Translations under genes and position numbers: made by a program
Notes under the pieces: model-generated
What the model was told of the DNA's origin: nothing
Database searches by the model: none
The model's input: only the letters and a program-made list of their open reading frames with translations
From: Haloarcula sp. CBA1127
GTDB taxonomy: Archaea; Halobacteriota; Halobacteria; Halobacteriales; Haloarculaceae
Assembly (NCBI RefSeq): GCF_001485575.1
Contig: NZ_BCNB01000006.1
Span: 992,001 to 1,056,000, forward strand
Direction of reading: 5' to 3'
DNA length: 64,000 bases
Shown here: in pieces, positions 27,175 through 35,848 of the stretch
Layout: the number at the start of each line of letters is the position of its first letter
How positions within the stretch are numbered: position 1 is the first letter of the stretch

Positions 27175-28038
27175 CTACTGGTCAGCCATTGCGTCGCTCG
27201 CGATCGAGCGGCCGCGGGCCTCCAGTTGGACCTCCCGGCGTGTCCGGACCGGTTCGAGGATATCGGACTCCATCAACCGGTCATACACAGCTTCGACTTC
27301 CTCGATTTCCATATCGACGAAATCCGGGATCTTGAACGGTGAGATGCCGGAGTAGAGTGCCATCAGCACTTGTGTCTCCTTGTCGGAAAGCTCCACGTCG
27401 TCGGCGATGTTGCGCTGCTCGCCTTGCCGGACGAGCCCCTCGATGAGCGAGACGTGTCGGGGCGTCCCCGAGATGTGGGTCTCGACGCTGGTACCCTCGA
27501 TAGTATGTTCGACCTCTAACAGCGGTCGCTCGTCGCCACGGATCGTCTTCTCCTTGGCCTCGACGGTCCCCACGTCGTCGATGTCCAGTTCGACGAACGT
27601 GCCGCTGGCGATGGCCAGATTGATGCAGTCGCCGTCGAGTTTGAGCCGCCCCTTCTCCCAGCCGCCGTCCTGAACAACGCCACCCTTGACTGCGGGGTGG
27701 TTGACGAGGACGACAGTCTGGTCGAGTAGCGTGCTGTACAGTTTCTCCTGAAACTCATCGGCTTTCTTCGCCGAGATGAGCGTCACGTTCCGGCCGGCCT
27801 GCACCTTGATGTAGCTGTCCACCTGTGCGAGGGGCTGGTTCATCTGGCTGGCCGTAACGCTGCTGACCTTCGACAGCGGGATGGTCCGCTTGCCGTCGTT
27901 GGTCGCAAGGACGAGCCGCTTGTTCGAGAGCAAAATTCGACCGGGTAGCCACTCGATGTCGTTTCGCTTGCGCCCGTCCGAGACGACCTGAACGAACTTC
28001 CCCTTCGTATCGACCAGTGCGTGTTCTCCGTCGCTCAT
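27175..28038 (-). CDS. cheF: Taxis protein CheF (second paralogue)
   Basis: 287 residues, same architecture as the gene at 23946-24824: an N-terminal beta-rich domain (WLPGRILLSNKRLVLATNDGKRTIPLSKVSSVTA) and a C-terminal helix-turn-helix-like module (SDKETQVLMALYSGISPFKIPDFVDMEIEEVEAVYDRLME). The shared core is ILLSNKRLVLA versus IVLSQKRLVLA. Two CheF paralogues also occur in Halobacterium, where they interact with CheY and the archaellar switch. It is the last gene of the leftward cheB-cheA-cheR-HEAT-cheF run, 59 bases after the HEAT gene. Confidence 0.87.
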   Translation of the reverse strand: MSDGEHALVDTKGKFVQVVSDGRKRNDIEWLPGRILLSNKRLVLATNDGKRTIPLSKVSSVTASQMNQPLAQVDSYIKVQAGRNVTLISAKKADEFQEKLYSTLLDQTVVLVNHPAVKGGVVQDGGWEKGRLKLDGDCINLAIASGTFVELDIDDVGTVEAKEKTIRGDERPLLEVEHTIEGTSVETHISGTPRHVSLIEGLVRQGEQRNIADDVELSDKETQVLMALYSGISPFKIPDFVDMEIEEVEAVYDRLMESDILEPVRTRREVQLEARGRSIASDAMADQ

Positions 28039-28097
28039 CGGTTAGCCAGCTATCGTTCTCATGTACGCCCCGCCACGTCTTAATCCACTCGGCTGAC

Positions 28098-29330
28098 TCA
28101 TCCGCGGCCACCGAGCTTCGAGATGGCCGAGAAGGCCTTCTTCCTGACCACGTCGTGTTCGGTCTCGTCGATGAGTTTGTCCAGCGTCTTTCGGGACCGC
28201 TCGCTGCCGACCTTCCCGAGGGTGAAGATTGCCTGTCCCCGGATATTGGGGTCGACGCCGTCGTCTTGTACGATTTTGAGTAGCCGTCGCTCCACCATGT
28301 TGTCGTCGTCGCCGAGTTCGGCGAGGCTGGTGGCGGCGAACTGCCGGAGCATCTGGTCGTCGTCGCTGAGCGCATCGACCAGCGATTCGATGACGCGGTC
28401 ACGCTCTTCCTGGCTGGTGACCCGGCCGAGCATCCAGGCGGTGTTGCGCCGCTGTGCGGCTTGGGTGCTCTCTTCGAGAATTTCGACCAGCGGCACGACG
28501 ACGCTCCGGTCGTCCGTATTGGAGAGCTTTTCGACGACGGTGTCCCGTATCTCGTGGCTCTGGTCGGTCGGTACGTTCGATAGGAGTTCGATGAGCGAGT
28601 AGACGGCCGTCCGGCGGACGGCGGCGGAGTCGTCCGAGAGGGCTTCGATGAGATAGTCGACCGGCCGGTCGTTGCCGAAGTTCCCGAACGCCCCGACGGC
28701 GATGCGCCGGACTCGCTCGTCGTCGTCCTCGTACAGCGGCAACAGCGCCTGAAGCGCCTGTCGATTCCCGATGTTCCCCAGCGCATCCGCTGCCTCGCGC
28801 CTGACGCCAGCTTTTGGGTCCGACAGGACTGACTCCAGCGGCGTCGTTGCCCGCGAGTCGCCGATCTTCCCGGCCGACCGGGCCGCTCGCGCCCGTACTC
28901 GCGGGTCAGCGTCCTCGAAGCGCTCTGTGAGCTTCGGAACCGCGTCGGCCTGATCCAGATTCCCGAGGCCGTTTGCCGCTGCCATCCGGAGTTCCGGCAC
29001 GTCGGCGTCGAGCACCTGCATATACGCTTTCGCCTTCACCCAGTCGGCGGCGTCGTCTTCGAGGTCGACGCCGGCCATACTCCCGATGAGTTGCGTGATC
29101 GCGTCGTCACCGAGTTCGTCAAGCGAGTCGATAGCCGCGCCGGTGATCGCGTCGCTATCGCTCTGGGCCGCGTCCACAAGCGCATTGACAACGTCGCGCC
29201 GGTCGTCGTGGTCCTCGAAGTTCCCCAGTAGCTCCGCAGCACGGGTCTTGACCCGCTCGTTGTCGCTCTCTCTGAGGAGGCGGATGAGTTCCTGTGCCTT
29301 GCCGTCCCGTTCCAGTTCGTAGAGGCTCAT
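28098..29330 (-). CDS. HEAT-repeat (PBS lyase-type) protein of the taxis operon
   Basis: 410 residues built almost wholly of ~31-residue HEAT/Armadillo-like repeats, e.g. LTERFEDADPRVRARAARSAGKIGD, LESVLSDPKAGVRREAADALGNIGN and LIEALSDDSAAVRRTAVYSLIELL. Such solenoids are protein-interaction scaffolds. In Halobacterium an equivalent gene lies in the che region next to cheF and interacts with Che proteins. The start is 6 bases after the cheR stop, so it belongs to the cheBAR operon. Confidence 0.85.
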   Translation of the reverse strand: MSLYELERDGKAQELIRLLRESDNERVKTRAAELLGNFEDHDDRRDVVNALVDAAQSDSDAITGAAIDSLDELGDDAITQLIGSMAGVDLEDDAADWVKAKAYMQVLDADVPELRMAAANGLGNLDQADAVPKLTERFEDADPRVRARAARSAGKIGDSRATTPLESVLSDPKAGVRREAADALGNIGNRQALQALLPLYEDDDERVRRIAVGAFGNFGNDRPVDYLIEALSDDSAAVRRTAVYSLIELLSNVPTDQSHEIRDTVVEKLSNTDDRSVVVPLVEILEESTQAAQRRNTAWMLGRVTSQEERDRVIESLVDALSDDDQMLRQFAATSLAELGDDDNMVERRLLKIVQDDGVDPNIRGQAIFTLGKVGSERSRKTLDKLIDETEHDVVRKKAFSAISKLGGRG

Positions 29331-29336
29331 TGGTCG

Positions 29337-30146
29337 CTACACACGCCGGTAGATTCGGTGTCGTTTGTCGACCGCGTCGAAAGAATCCCGACACTCCGCG
29401 GGCAGCGTCTCAGTCATGCCAATCATGAGGTAGCCGCCCTCGCGGAGTGACCCGCGGATCGTCTCGAAGATGGGGACCTTGAACTCCGAATCGATGTAGA
29501 TGAGGAGGTTCCGGCAGAACACCAGATCGAAATCGCGCTTGGGGTCGCCCCGGATGAGGTCGTGTTGCTCGAACGTGACCATCTCTTTGACCTGGTCCCG
29601 AACCTGAAACGTGTCGCCGTCCTGCTCGATGTACTTCGTGTAATCGTCCAGCGGTTCCAGTTCATCTGCGATGTCGGTCGTCTGGGAGGTCGCGTAGGTC
29701 CCCTTGCGGGCCTCTTCGAGGATGTCGGCGTTGATGTCTGTCGCCGTAATCTCAACCCGGCGGGCGTCAATCTCGGGGTCGTCGAGTGCCAGCATCGCCG
29801 CCGAATACGGCTCGCGGCCGTCGGCACTCGGGGCCGACCAGAGCCTGACTCGACGGTTGTTTTCCGTGAGTTCTCTGAGGACCGGTCGTAGTCGTTCCCA
29901 GGCATCCGGGTTCCGGAAGAAGCTGGTGACGTTGATCGACAGCGAATCGAGTAGTTCCTCGCGCTCGCCGTCGTCGCGTTCCAGCAGCCGCTGGTAGGTC
30001 TGGTAGTCCTCGGTGTCGGTCCGACGCATCCGCGCGGTGATGCGGCGGTCGAGATACGAGTCGTTGTAAAAGCCCGACTCGAAGTCCATCTCCTCGCCGA
30101 TGAACTCCACAAGATCGTTGAACGTCCGCTCGCTGCCTTTGTTCAT
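29337..30146 (-). CDS. cheR: Chemoreceptor methyltransferase CheR
   Basis: 269 residues. The N-terminal helical CheR domain (FNDLVEFIGEEMDFESGFYNDSYLDRRITARMRR) is followed by the SAM-binding Rossmann domain with VRLWSAPSADGREPYSAAMLAL, the form of the GCSTGEEPYS motif; the usual Cys and Gly are changed here to Ala-Pro/Asp-Gly. Then FDLVFCRNLLIYID. It methylates glutamates on methyl-accepting transducers. Its start overlaps the cheA stop by 4 bases. Confidence 0.92.
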   Translation of the reverse strand: MNKGSERTFNDLVEFIGEEMDFESGFYNDSYLDRRITARMRRTDTEDYQTYQRLLERDDGEREELLDSLSINVTSFFRNPDAWERLRPVLRELTENNRRVRLWSAPSADGREPYSAAMLALDDPEIDARRVEITATDINADILEEARKGTYATSQTTDIADELEPLDDYTKYIEQDGDTFQVRDQVKEMVTFEQHDLIRGDPKRDFDLVFCRNLLIYIDSEFKVPIFETIRGSLREGGYLMIGMTETLPAECRDSFDAVDKRHRIYRRV

Positions 30147-32131
30147 AGCGTCACCACGTCGAGGATGTGGACGATGTTCCCGTCGCCGAGGACGGCCGTG
30201 CCCGAGAGGCCGGGTGTTCCCGAGAGGATCCCCTCCAGGGGCTTGACGACGACCTCTTCCTGGCTGTTGACCGAGTCACAGTGGAGTGCGACCTGGCGCT
30301 CGGACTCGCGGATGCGGACGAGCATCCCGTCGCCGTTGGCTGTCTCGCCCTCGATGTCGAAGGTGTCGTCGAGGTGGATGACCGGGTAGATCTCGTCGTT
30401 GTGCTTGATGACCTCCTGGCCGTTGACCTGCTTTGCCTCCTCCGTCCCGGTAATCTCGTCGACGTTCTTGATGGGGACGCCGTACTCTTCACCACCGACC
30501 TTGACGAACAGCACCTTGACGATCGCCATCGTCACCGGCAGGCGCAGTGAGACAGTCGTTCCTTCACCCGGTTCGGAGTCGACGCTGACCGACCCGTCGA
30601 GCTGGGAGACCGTGTCGTGGACGACGTCCATCCCGACACCGCGCCCGCTGGTGTCAGTCACTTCGTCGGCCGTCGAGAAGCCGGGATGGAACACGAGGTC
30701 GTACACCGCGGAGTCGTCCATCGCGTCCAGTTCCTCGGGCGAACGGACACCCTTTTCGACGGCCTTCTCCCTGATGCCACTCACGTCGAGCCCAGCCCCG
30801 TCGTCTTCGACTTCGATGATAACGTGGTCGCGCTCGCGGGAGGCCCGGAGCGTGATGTGACCGGTGCGTGACTTGCCCGCCTGTTCGCGCTCTTCGGGCG
30901 ACTCGATGCCATGGTCGACTGAATTCCGCAGGATGTGCATCAGCGGGTCCGAAATCTCGGTGAGGATGGTTCGGTCGAGTTCGATGTCCTCGCCCTCGAT
31001 TTCAAACTCGATGTCCTTGTCGAGTTCGCGTGCGAGGTCCCGGACGAGCCGGGGGAACTTCCCGACGACTTTCTTCAACGGGATGAGCCGCATATCCATC
31101 ACTGTGTTCTGGAGGTTCGCCGTGATCTTGTCTAGTTCGTTCAGCGTCTCGCCGGTGGAGTCGAGGTCGTCTTTCTCGACGCCACGCCGGAGCTTGATTC
31201 GGCTCGTGACCAGTTGCTCGACGAGCCCGTGAAGGTCGTCGAGCTGGTCCACGTCGACGCGGACGGACTTGATCTCGTCGACGCTGTGTTCTTCCTCGGC
31301 ATCTGGGTCGGGGTCCGAACCCGAATCCGAACCAGCCCCGCTATCGTCGGCAGCATCGGAGCCGGTGCCTGTGTCGCTTACCAGTTCGTCGGTCACGTCT
31401 GTTACGTCGAAGCTGTCGACCTTCCCAGTCGTTCCCAGTTCGGCGTCGACAGTCGCCGCGTCGGGGCCGTCGAGGTACAGGACGAACGTGTCTTCGAACT
31501 CGCCGTCCTCGATATCGGCACGGCTCGGACTCGAATCGAGAATGTCGAATCGGCCCTCGATGGACTCGACGGCCAGCATTGAGTCAACGCCGAGCATATC
31601 CGACTCCCCGACACTGATTTCGGCCTGCAGGACCCGCTCGTCGACGGCATCGCCGTCGATGTCGGCATCGCTGACGCCCGCATCCGTGGTGAGCGACTCG
31701 TCGCTGTCCGACGAGCCGTCGTCTGTCGTTTCGGTGTCACCCGCGGCGGCGGCCCCCTCTTCGAGGACAGCCCGGAGCTCTTCGACCATCTCGTCGGTCT
31801 CCGTCCCCGATTCGCCGTGCTCCTCGATCTCCCCGACGATGACCTCGATCTGGTCGACGCCGGCGAAGACGAGGTCCATCAGGTCCGGCGTGACCTCCAT
31901 CTCCCCCTGGCGCATCTCGTCGAGCAGGTCCTCCATCGCGTGCGCGAGGTTTGCTGCGTTGTCAAAGCCCATCGCTCCGAAGTTGCCCTTCAGCGTGTGG
32001 GCTGTCCGGAAGATCGAGTCCATTGCCTCCGTGTTGGAGGGGTCAGACTCGAGTTCGAGCAGTGAGTTGTTGAGTTCGGTAATCGCTTCTTCACTTTCAC
32101 GGATGAATGCGTCTAAATACTGGTCGTCCAT
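30143..32131 (-). CDS. cheA: Chemotaxis histidine kinase CheA
   Basis: 662 residues with the P1-P5 layout: Hpt domain with phosphorylated His in IFRTAHTLKGNFGAMGF (residue ~47), an acidic Ser/Asp-rich P2 region (~110-270), dimerisation helices (LRRGVEKDDLDSTGETLNELDKIT), HATPase with N-box HILRNSVDHGIE, G1 VEDDGAGLD and G2 TSGRGVGMDVV, and a C-terminal CheW-like domain. It phosphorylates CheY and CheB. It lies 2 bases downstream of cheB and 4 bases overlap with cheR. Confidence 0.95.
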   Translation of the reverse strand: MDDQYLDAFIRESEEAITELNNSLLELESDPSNTEAMDSIFRTAHTLKGNFGAMGFDNAANLAHAMEDLLDEMRQGEMEVTPDLMDLVFAGVDQIEVIVGEIEEHGESGTETDEMVEELRAVLEEGAAAAGDTETTDDGSSDSDESLTTDAGVSDADIDGDAVDERVLQAEISVGESDMLGVDSMLAVESIEGRFDILDSSPSRADIEDGEFEDTFVLYLDGPDAATVDAELGTTGKVDSFDVTDVTDELVSDTGTGSDAADDSGAGSDSGSDPDPDAEEEHSVDEIKSVRVDVDQLDDLHGLVEQLVTSRIKLRRGVEKDDLDSTGETLNELDKITANLQNTVMDMRLIPLKKVVGKFPRLVRDLARELDKDIEFEIEGEDIELDRTILTEISDPLMHILRNSVDHGIESPEEREQAGKSRTGHITLRASRERDHVIIEVEDDGAGLDVSGIREKAVEKGVRSPEELDAMDDSAVYDLVFHPGFSTADEVTDTSGRGVGMDVVHDTVSQLDGSVSVDSEPGEGTTVSLRLPVTMAIVKVLFVKVGGEEYGVPIKNVDEITGTEEAKQVNGQEVIKHNDEIYPVIHLDDTFDIEGETANGDGMLVRIRESERQVALHCDSVNSQEEVVVKPLEGILSGTPGLSGTAVLGDGNIVHILDVVTL

Positions 32132-32133
32132 TG

Positions 32134-33243
32134 TCAGGTCACCTCAGTGGTAATCGTGTCGATAACGCCGTCCGCAATGTCGTCGATAGGCAAGACAGTG
32201 TCCACACAGCCCGTTTCGGCGGCGCGTTTTGGCATGCCGTACACCGCGGACGTGGCCTCGTCCTGTGCGATGGTCTTGCCACCGGCCTGCTTGATGCGCC
32301 GAATCCCGTCTGCGCCGTCTTCGCCCATCCCGGTGAGGATGAGTCCGACGAGCGGGTCGTCGATGGTCTCTGCGGCCGTCCGCATCGTCACGTCGACGGC
32401 CGGACGGACGCTGTTGACCGGTTCGTCCTGTGTCAGCTTCGTCCGCAGTCGGCCGTTCCGGTAGTTCTTGATCTCCATGTGCCGGTCGCCGGCAGCGACG
32501 AGTCCCTCGCCGCCGCCGATGCGCGCCCCGTCGGTGGCCTCCCGGACCTCGTAATCGCTTCGCGTGTTGATCCGCTCGGCGAACCGGCCGGTGAACCCCT
32601 CCGGCATATGCTGGATAATGAGCACCCGGAGGTCGGCCTCTACGGGGAGGTTCTCCATTACCTGTTCCACCATCTTCGGGCCGCCGGTCGAAGAGCCGAT
32701 GACGAGCGTCGGATTCGCAACGTAGGTCGTCTGACTCGACGAGCCGCCGGTTGCCCTCCGGTCAGTGGCTGAACCGCCGGCTGTTGGTGAGCCTGCTCCG
32801 CTGTCGCTGCTCGTCCCGCCGTGGCTGTGCGTCGCGCCGACATCGACCGCCGCGACGGAGCTGACCATCTCGACCAGCTGGTCTTTCAGGCGCGACATCT
32901 CCATCGACACCTCGCCACCGGGCTTGGTGAAGAAGTCGACTGCACCCTTATCGAGCGCCTCGAACGTCACGTCGGCGTTCTCGTCGGTGTGGGCCGACAG
33001 CATCAACACCGGTGTCGGAGATTCCGCCATGATGCGCTCCGTCGCCTCGATGCCGTTCATTACCGGCATCTCGACGTCCATCGTCACGACGTCCGGTTTG
33101 TGTTCGATAACGGCCGACACCGCCTCCCCGCCATCACGCGCCTGCGCGACGACATCGATACCGCCATCGCTGAGGATATCAGAGATGACACTCCGCATGA
33201 AGTGAGAGTCGTCTGCGACCACGGCGCGGACACCATCTGCCAT
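32134..33243 (-). CDS. cheB: Chemotaxis response regulator methylesterase/deamidase CheB
   Basis: 369 residues. The N-terminal receiver has ADDSHFMR, phosphoacceptor Asp in VVTMDVEMPVMNG and Lys in FFTKPGGE. A Ser/Gly/Thr-rich linker (~135-180, including ATHSHGGTSSDSGAGS) joins the methylesterase domain with catalytic triad Ser in VIGSSTGGP, His in IQHMPEGFTGRFAERIN and Asp in LTGMGEDGADG. First gene of the leftward taxis operon; a promoter is visible in the divergent cheB-cheW spacer. Confidence 0.95.
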   Translation of the reverse strand: MADGVRAVVADDSHFMRSVISDILSDGGIDVVAQARDGGEAVSAVIEHKPDVVTMDVEMPVMNGIEATERIMAESPTPVLMLSAHTDENADVTFEALDKGAVDFFTKPGGEVSMEMSRLKDQLVEMVSSVAAVDVGATHSHGGTSSDSGAGSPTAGGSATDRRATGGSSSQTTYVANPTLVIGSSTGGPKMVEQVMENLPVEADLRVLIIQHMPEGFTGRFAERINTRSDYEVREATDGARIGGGEGLVAAGDRHMEIKNYRNGRLRTKLTQDEPVNSVRPAVDVTMRTAAETIDDPLVGLILTGMGEDGADGIRRIKQAGGKTIAQDEATSAVYGMPKRAAETGCVDTVLPIDDIADGVIDTITTEVT

Positions 33244-33323
33244 ATCACCAACGCTCCCGTCGGACAGGAGACATCGGCGAACGAGACATCCTCATACCTA
33301 CTTCCAAATCCCGTCCGGCCCCG

Positions 33324-33332
33324 AAATAAATA
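33324..33332 (-). promoter_or_regulatory. TATA element of the cheBAR operon
   Basis: The minus strand reads TATTTATTTC about 80 bases before the cheB ATG, in the 170-base spacer between divergent cheB and cheW. It is the only AT-rich block with a TTTATT core on that side; it would give a 5' leader of roughly 55 bases. Confidence 0.4.
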
Positions 33333-33370
33333 CTCCGCCCACGTAATCAAAGTTGATAGCCCAGCAGGCA

Positions 33371-33379
33371 CCTTTATGC
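33371..33379 (+). promoter_or_regulatory. TATA element of cheW
   Basis: CACCTTTATG begins ~44 bases before the cheW ATG at 33414. The nine bases CACCTTTAT are repeated exactly in front of cheY (40744-40752), at a similar distance from its start codon. Confidence 0.45.
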
Positions 33380-33413
33380 GCCACTATCCGCGACAGTTTG
33401 GATAAGAACCGCA

Positions 33414-33848
33414 ATGGCAGCACAGTCAGCCACCACCGGCCAAGTACTCGAGTTCCAGCTCGGCTCGGAAACGTACTGCGTGAGTATCGACTACGTGACT
33501 GAGATCGTCGATATCGGCGAACTCACGTCCGTCCCGAACGCCCCGCCACACGTCCGTGGCGTTATGGACCTTCGCGGGCGCACGACATCAATCGTTGACC
33601 CCAAGGTCGTCTTCGGCATTGGAGACGAGGGTGCGGAGAAGCGAATTATCGTCTTCGACCCGGAGATCGTCGAGGAACAGGGCGCAGCCGGCTGGCTCGT
33701 CGACGAGGTGTATCAGGTAGTCCAGGTCACGCCGGAGCAGGTCGACCGGTCCCCCGCGAACGACGCCGGCTCGATTCGCGGCGTGATCAAGCGAGATGAC
33801 AGTTTTGTTATCTGGGTGGACCCCGCTATCGTCCACGCTGGTGACTGA
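33414..33848 (+). CDS. cheW: Chemotaxis coupling protein CheW
   Basis: 144 residues with the CheW/SH3-like fold: VLEFQLGSETYCVSIDYVTEIVDIGELTSVPNAPPHVRGVMDLRGRTTSIVDP, containing the conserved NAPxxVRGVxxLRG segment that contacts receptors and CheA. It bridges transducers and CheA. It is transcribed divergently from cheB. The KaiC-like gene follows after 88 bases. Confidence 0.94.
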   Translation: MAAQSATTGQVLEFQLGSETYCVSIDYVTEIVDIGELTSVPNAPPHVRGVMDLRGRTTSIVDPKVVFGIGDEGAEKRIIVFDPEIVEEQGAAGWLVDEVYQVVQVTPEQVDRSPANDAGSIRGVIKRDDSFVIWVDPAIVHAGD

Positions 33849-33936
33849 TTCCGGTTTGTTTACCGACACACCAGCAAGACTTTTTAACATTCCCGACAGA
33901 GAAGTATCTAATCAACTTCCAGTTCCTTCCGAAACT

Positions 33937-34662
33937 ATGATTGAGCAAACCAAAACGGGGATCGAGGGCCTCGACGACATTCTGAACGGCGGCATTGTGA
34001 AGAACTCGACGACACTGGTGAGCGGGAACCCCGGTGCCGGGAAATCGATCCTCTGTCTCCAGTACATCTACAACGGCGTCGAAAAGTACGACGAGAAAGG
34101 CATCTATCTCTCTTTCGAGGAAGACGAGTCGGACCTTCAGGAGGCCGCCGAATCCATCGGCTTCGAAAACTGGCAAGAGTACGTCGATAACGGCGACATC
34201 AAGGTGTACGATAAGCAGGTCCTCCTGCGCGAGAACGACTTCACGTCCTCGCTGGATATTCTCCTGGAGGAACTCGAAGACGGTGACTACGACCGGCTGG
34301 TACTTGACTCGCTTGCCATGTTCGAACTGTTCTTCGAAAACGAGAAGGAGAAGCGGACGTATCTCCTGAAGTTCACCGACATCCTCAGCGACAGCGGTCT
34401 CACGACGTTGATGACCAACGAGCAGGGGGCCGTCTTTCCGGACACCGACATCGGACTGGAGAACTATCTGACCGACGGCAACATCTACCTCATCCAGACC
34501 CCGACTGATACCGGCGTGAACAGATACGTCTGGGTCGCAAAGATGCGAAAGCAGAACATCGAGACGGACATCTATCCGATGGAGATTGACCACGGTGGTA
34601 TTGATGTCCACCAGAACGCCAGCGCCTTCTCGATGATGAGCGAGGAAGAATCACCAATTTAA
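33937..34662 (+). CDS. KaiC/RAD55-like RecA-fold ATPase
   Basis: 241 residues from the ATG at 33937 (MIEQTKTGIEGLDDILNGGI). Walker A is GNPGAGKSILCLQ, Walker B YDRLVLDSLAMF, and KaiC-type Glu pairs lie in YLSFEEDESDL. It is a single-domain member of the family that also includes ArlH, encoded at 45696. The longer upstream frame to 33796 overlaps cheW and is rejected. Position directly after cheW, before archaellin genes, suggests a taxis or motility signalling role; the activity is unproven. A hairpin plus T-run follows the stop. Confidence 0.8.
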   Translation: MIEQTKTGIEGLDDILNGGIVKNSTTLVSGNPGAGKSILCLQYIYNGVEKYDEKGIYLSFEEDESDLQEAAESIGFENWQEYVDNGDIKVYDKQVLLRENDFTSSLDILLEELEDGDYDRLVLDSLAMFELFFENEKEKRTYLLKFTDILSDSGLTTLMTNEQGAVFPDTDIGLENYLTDGNIYLIQTPTDTGVNRYVWVAKMRKQNIETDIYPMEIDHGGIDVHQNASAFSMMSEEESPI

Positions 34663-34702
34663 CGATACAATAGGGCCATTATTACTTGGTAGAACGACGG
34701 AT

Positions 34703-34725
34703 ACAGCGGCACAGGCCGCTGTTTT
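34703..34725 (+). terminator. Hairpin with T-run after the KaiC-like gene
   Basis: ACAGCGGC (34703-34710) and GCCGCTGT (34715-34722) form a perfect 8-bp stem with a 4-base loop, followed by TTT. It lies 40 bases past the stop codon at 34662 and 95 bases before the next gene, the right place for transcription termination. Confidence 0.55.
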
Positions 34726-34783
34726 CGCATGACTGTCCTGTAGTGCGTGTTTGTCTCCTTTCAGTCGGTATCACAGGCGATAG

Positions 34784-34793
34784 CTTTATTATT
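34784..34793 (+). promoter_or_regulatory. TATA element of the winged-helix gene
   Basis: CTTTATTATT starts 34 bases before the ATG at 34818, and a second AT-rich block (TTTATTATTTG) lies between them. A transcript starting ~26 bases after the first element would be nearly leaderless. Confidence 0.4.
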
Positions 34794-34817
34794 GACTGAA
34801 TTTATTATTTGATAACG

Positions 34818-35153
34818 ATGGATTCAGGGGAGATTCTTCAGACGCTTGGCAATAAATACAGTGCCGAAATCCTTGACGCGACGGATGAACCGGTCTCCGC
34901 ACAGGAACTTAGCGACGAACTCGGAATCCCCATCGCGACGTGTTACCGACGAATCGACGAACTGACCGAACATGACCTGTTGGAACTCCACGACAATATT
35001 CTCTCTGACGACCGCCGACGTATCAAGGTGTATCGACGGAACGTGGATGAAGTCCGGGTCGACTTCGACGACGAACTGACTGTCCACATCGAAGAGCGGT
35101 CGGAAGTGACCAACAAACTCGACGAGGCGTGGCGGACCCTATCCGAGCGGTAG
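34818..35153 (+). CDS. Winged-helix DNA-binding protein (ArsR-like)
   Basis: 111 residues from the ATG at 34818 (MDSGEILQTLGNKYSAEILDATDEPVSAQEL). The HTH is visible: VSAQELSDELGIPIATCYRRIDELTEHDLLEL, followed by a short beta wing (RRRIKVYRRNVDEVRVDF) and a C-terminal helix. Family knowledge: haloarchaeal one-component regulators with this fold often sit beside a small membrane protein gene, as here. Target genes could include the archaellins 0.7 kb downstream, but that is inference. Confidence 0.8.
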   Translation: MDSGEILQTLGNKYSAEILDATDEPVSAQELSDELGIPIATCYRRIDELTEHDLLELHDNILSDDRRRIKVYRRNVDEVRVDFDDELTVHIEERSEVTNKLDEAWRTLSER

Positions 35154-35236
35154 AGACTCTCTTCTCAGCGTTATCACGAAAGATATTTTCGAGCATGGAT
35201 TTAATAACGGGTTCGCTGTAGCACTGTACAGTGCTG

Positions 35237-35512
35237 ATGATAGAACTTCTCTATGCCATATCGACGCTTGTGTTCGTCGTGGCCGGACTGACAATGGTCG
35301 GGATGGCCATGCGCGCGTACGTCCAGACATCCCGGGAGGCGATGCTTCACCTCTCGGTGGGGTTTTCGCTCGCAATCGCGGGCGCAGCCGCAACCATGAT
35401 TAGCGCGTTTATCAATGACTTCGAGGGTGTCCGCTCGTTGTTGCTAGTCAACAGTGGGCTGACGACCTTCGGTTATCTGTTCGTCATGTACAGTCTCGTC
35501 ACGTACGAGTGA
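35237..35512 (+). CDS. Small three-TM membrane protein paired with the winged-helix gene
   Basis: 91 residues from the ATG at 35237 (a GTG at 35231 is possible). Three hydrophobic helices are visible: ELLYAISTLVFVVAGLTMVGMAM, LSVGFSLAIAGAAATMISAF and LLLVNSGLTTFGYLFVMYSLV. The pattern matches the haloarchaeal DUF7521-like proteins that usually follow an HTH gene (from memory). Perhaps it modulates the neighbouring regulator by membrane sequestration; no direct evidence. 80 bases separate the two genes. Confidence 0.65.
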   Translation: MIELLYAISTLVFVVAGLTMVGMAMRAYVQTSREAMLHLSVGFSLAIAGAAATMISAFINDFEGVRSLLLVNSGLTTFGYLFVMYSLVTYE

Positions 35513-35848
35513 GCATGTGTCTCGACCACATCAGTTGACCTGCCTGCGAGCTGATTTCTCTGTGCTTGGCCTCTTTCTCGACTACGGCTTCAATGCCTCT
35601 CTTCTACGGACCACGCACCAGATAACCAGCCATTTCCATCGCTGATATCAACCTACAGAAGCAATTAAATCTGATTCTTAGAGGCGATGTGGGCTAGTCG
35701 CCCTCTTTAGCTCAGATAACAGACGTTCTACTGGTAGAGTGGCGCCTCAGACGCTTAGGCACCCATTATCAAGTAGCATAATTTGGGGGGAGGTATTATT
35801 ACTGGCGAAAAGAACAGTTGCATAGGGTCAGACAGACCCGGATTAACA
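35513..35848 (+). promoter_or_regulatory. Regulatory region and 5' leader of archaellin gene 1
   Basis: This 336-base gap has no gene. AGAGGCGA (35680-35687) and TCGCCCTCT (35698-35706) form a hairpin with one bulged C, a possible terminator for the upstream pair. CATAATTT at 35777-35784 is the best TATA box. From there to the start codon the sequence is about 80% identical to the leader of archaellin gene 2, including GGAGGTATTATTAC (35789-35802) and a small hairpin GGGTC-AGACA-GACCC (35825-35839). Confidence 0.6.

Noticed and set aside
31269..32153. Plus-strand 294-codon Ser-rich frame opposite cheA
   Set aside because: Serine richness comes from reading the Asp/Ser/Glu codons of the CheA linker backwards; cheA is unambiguous.
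35789..35794. GGAGGT upstream of archaellin gene 1 taken as its ribosome-binding site
   Set aside because: It lies about 55 bases before the start codon, too far to position ribosomes there. It is recorded as part of the shared leader instead.
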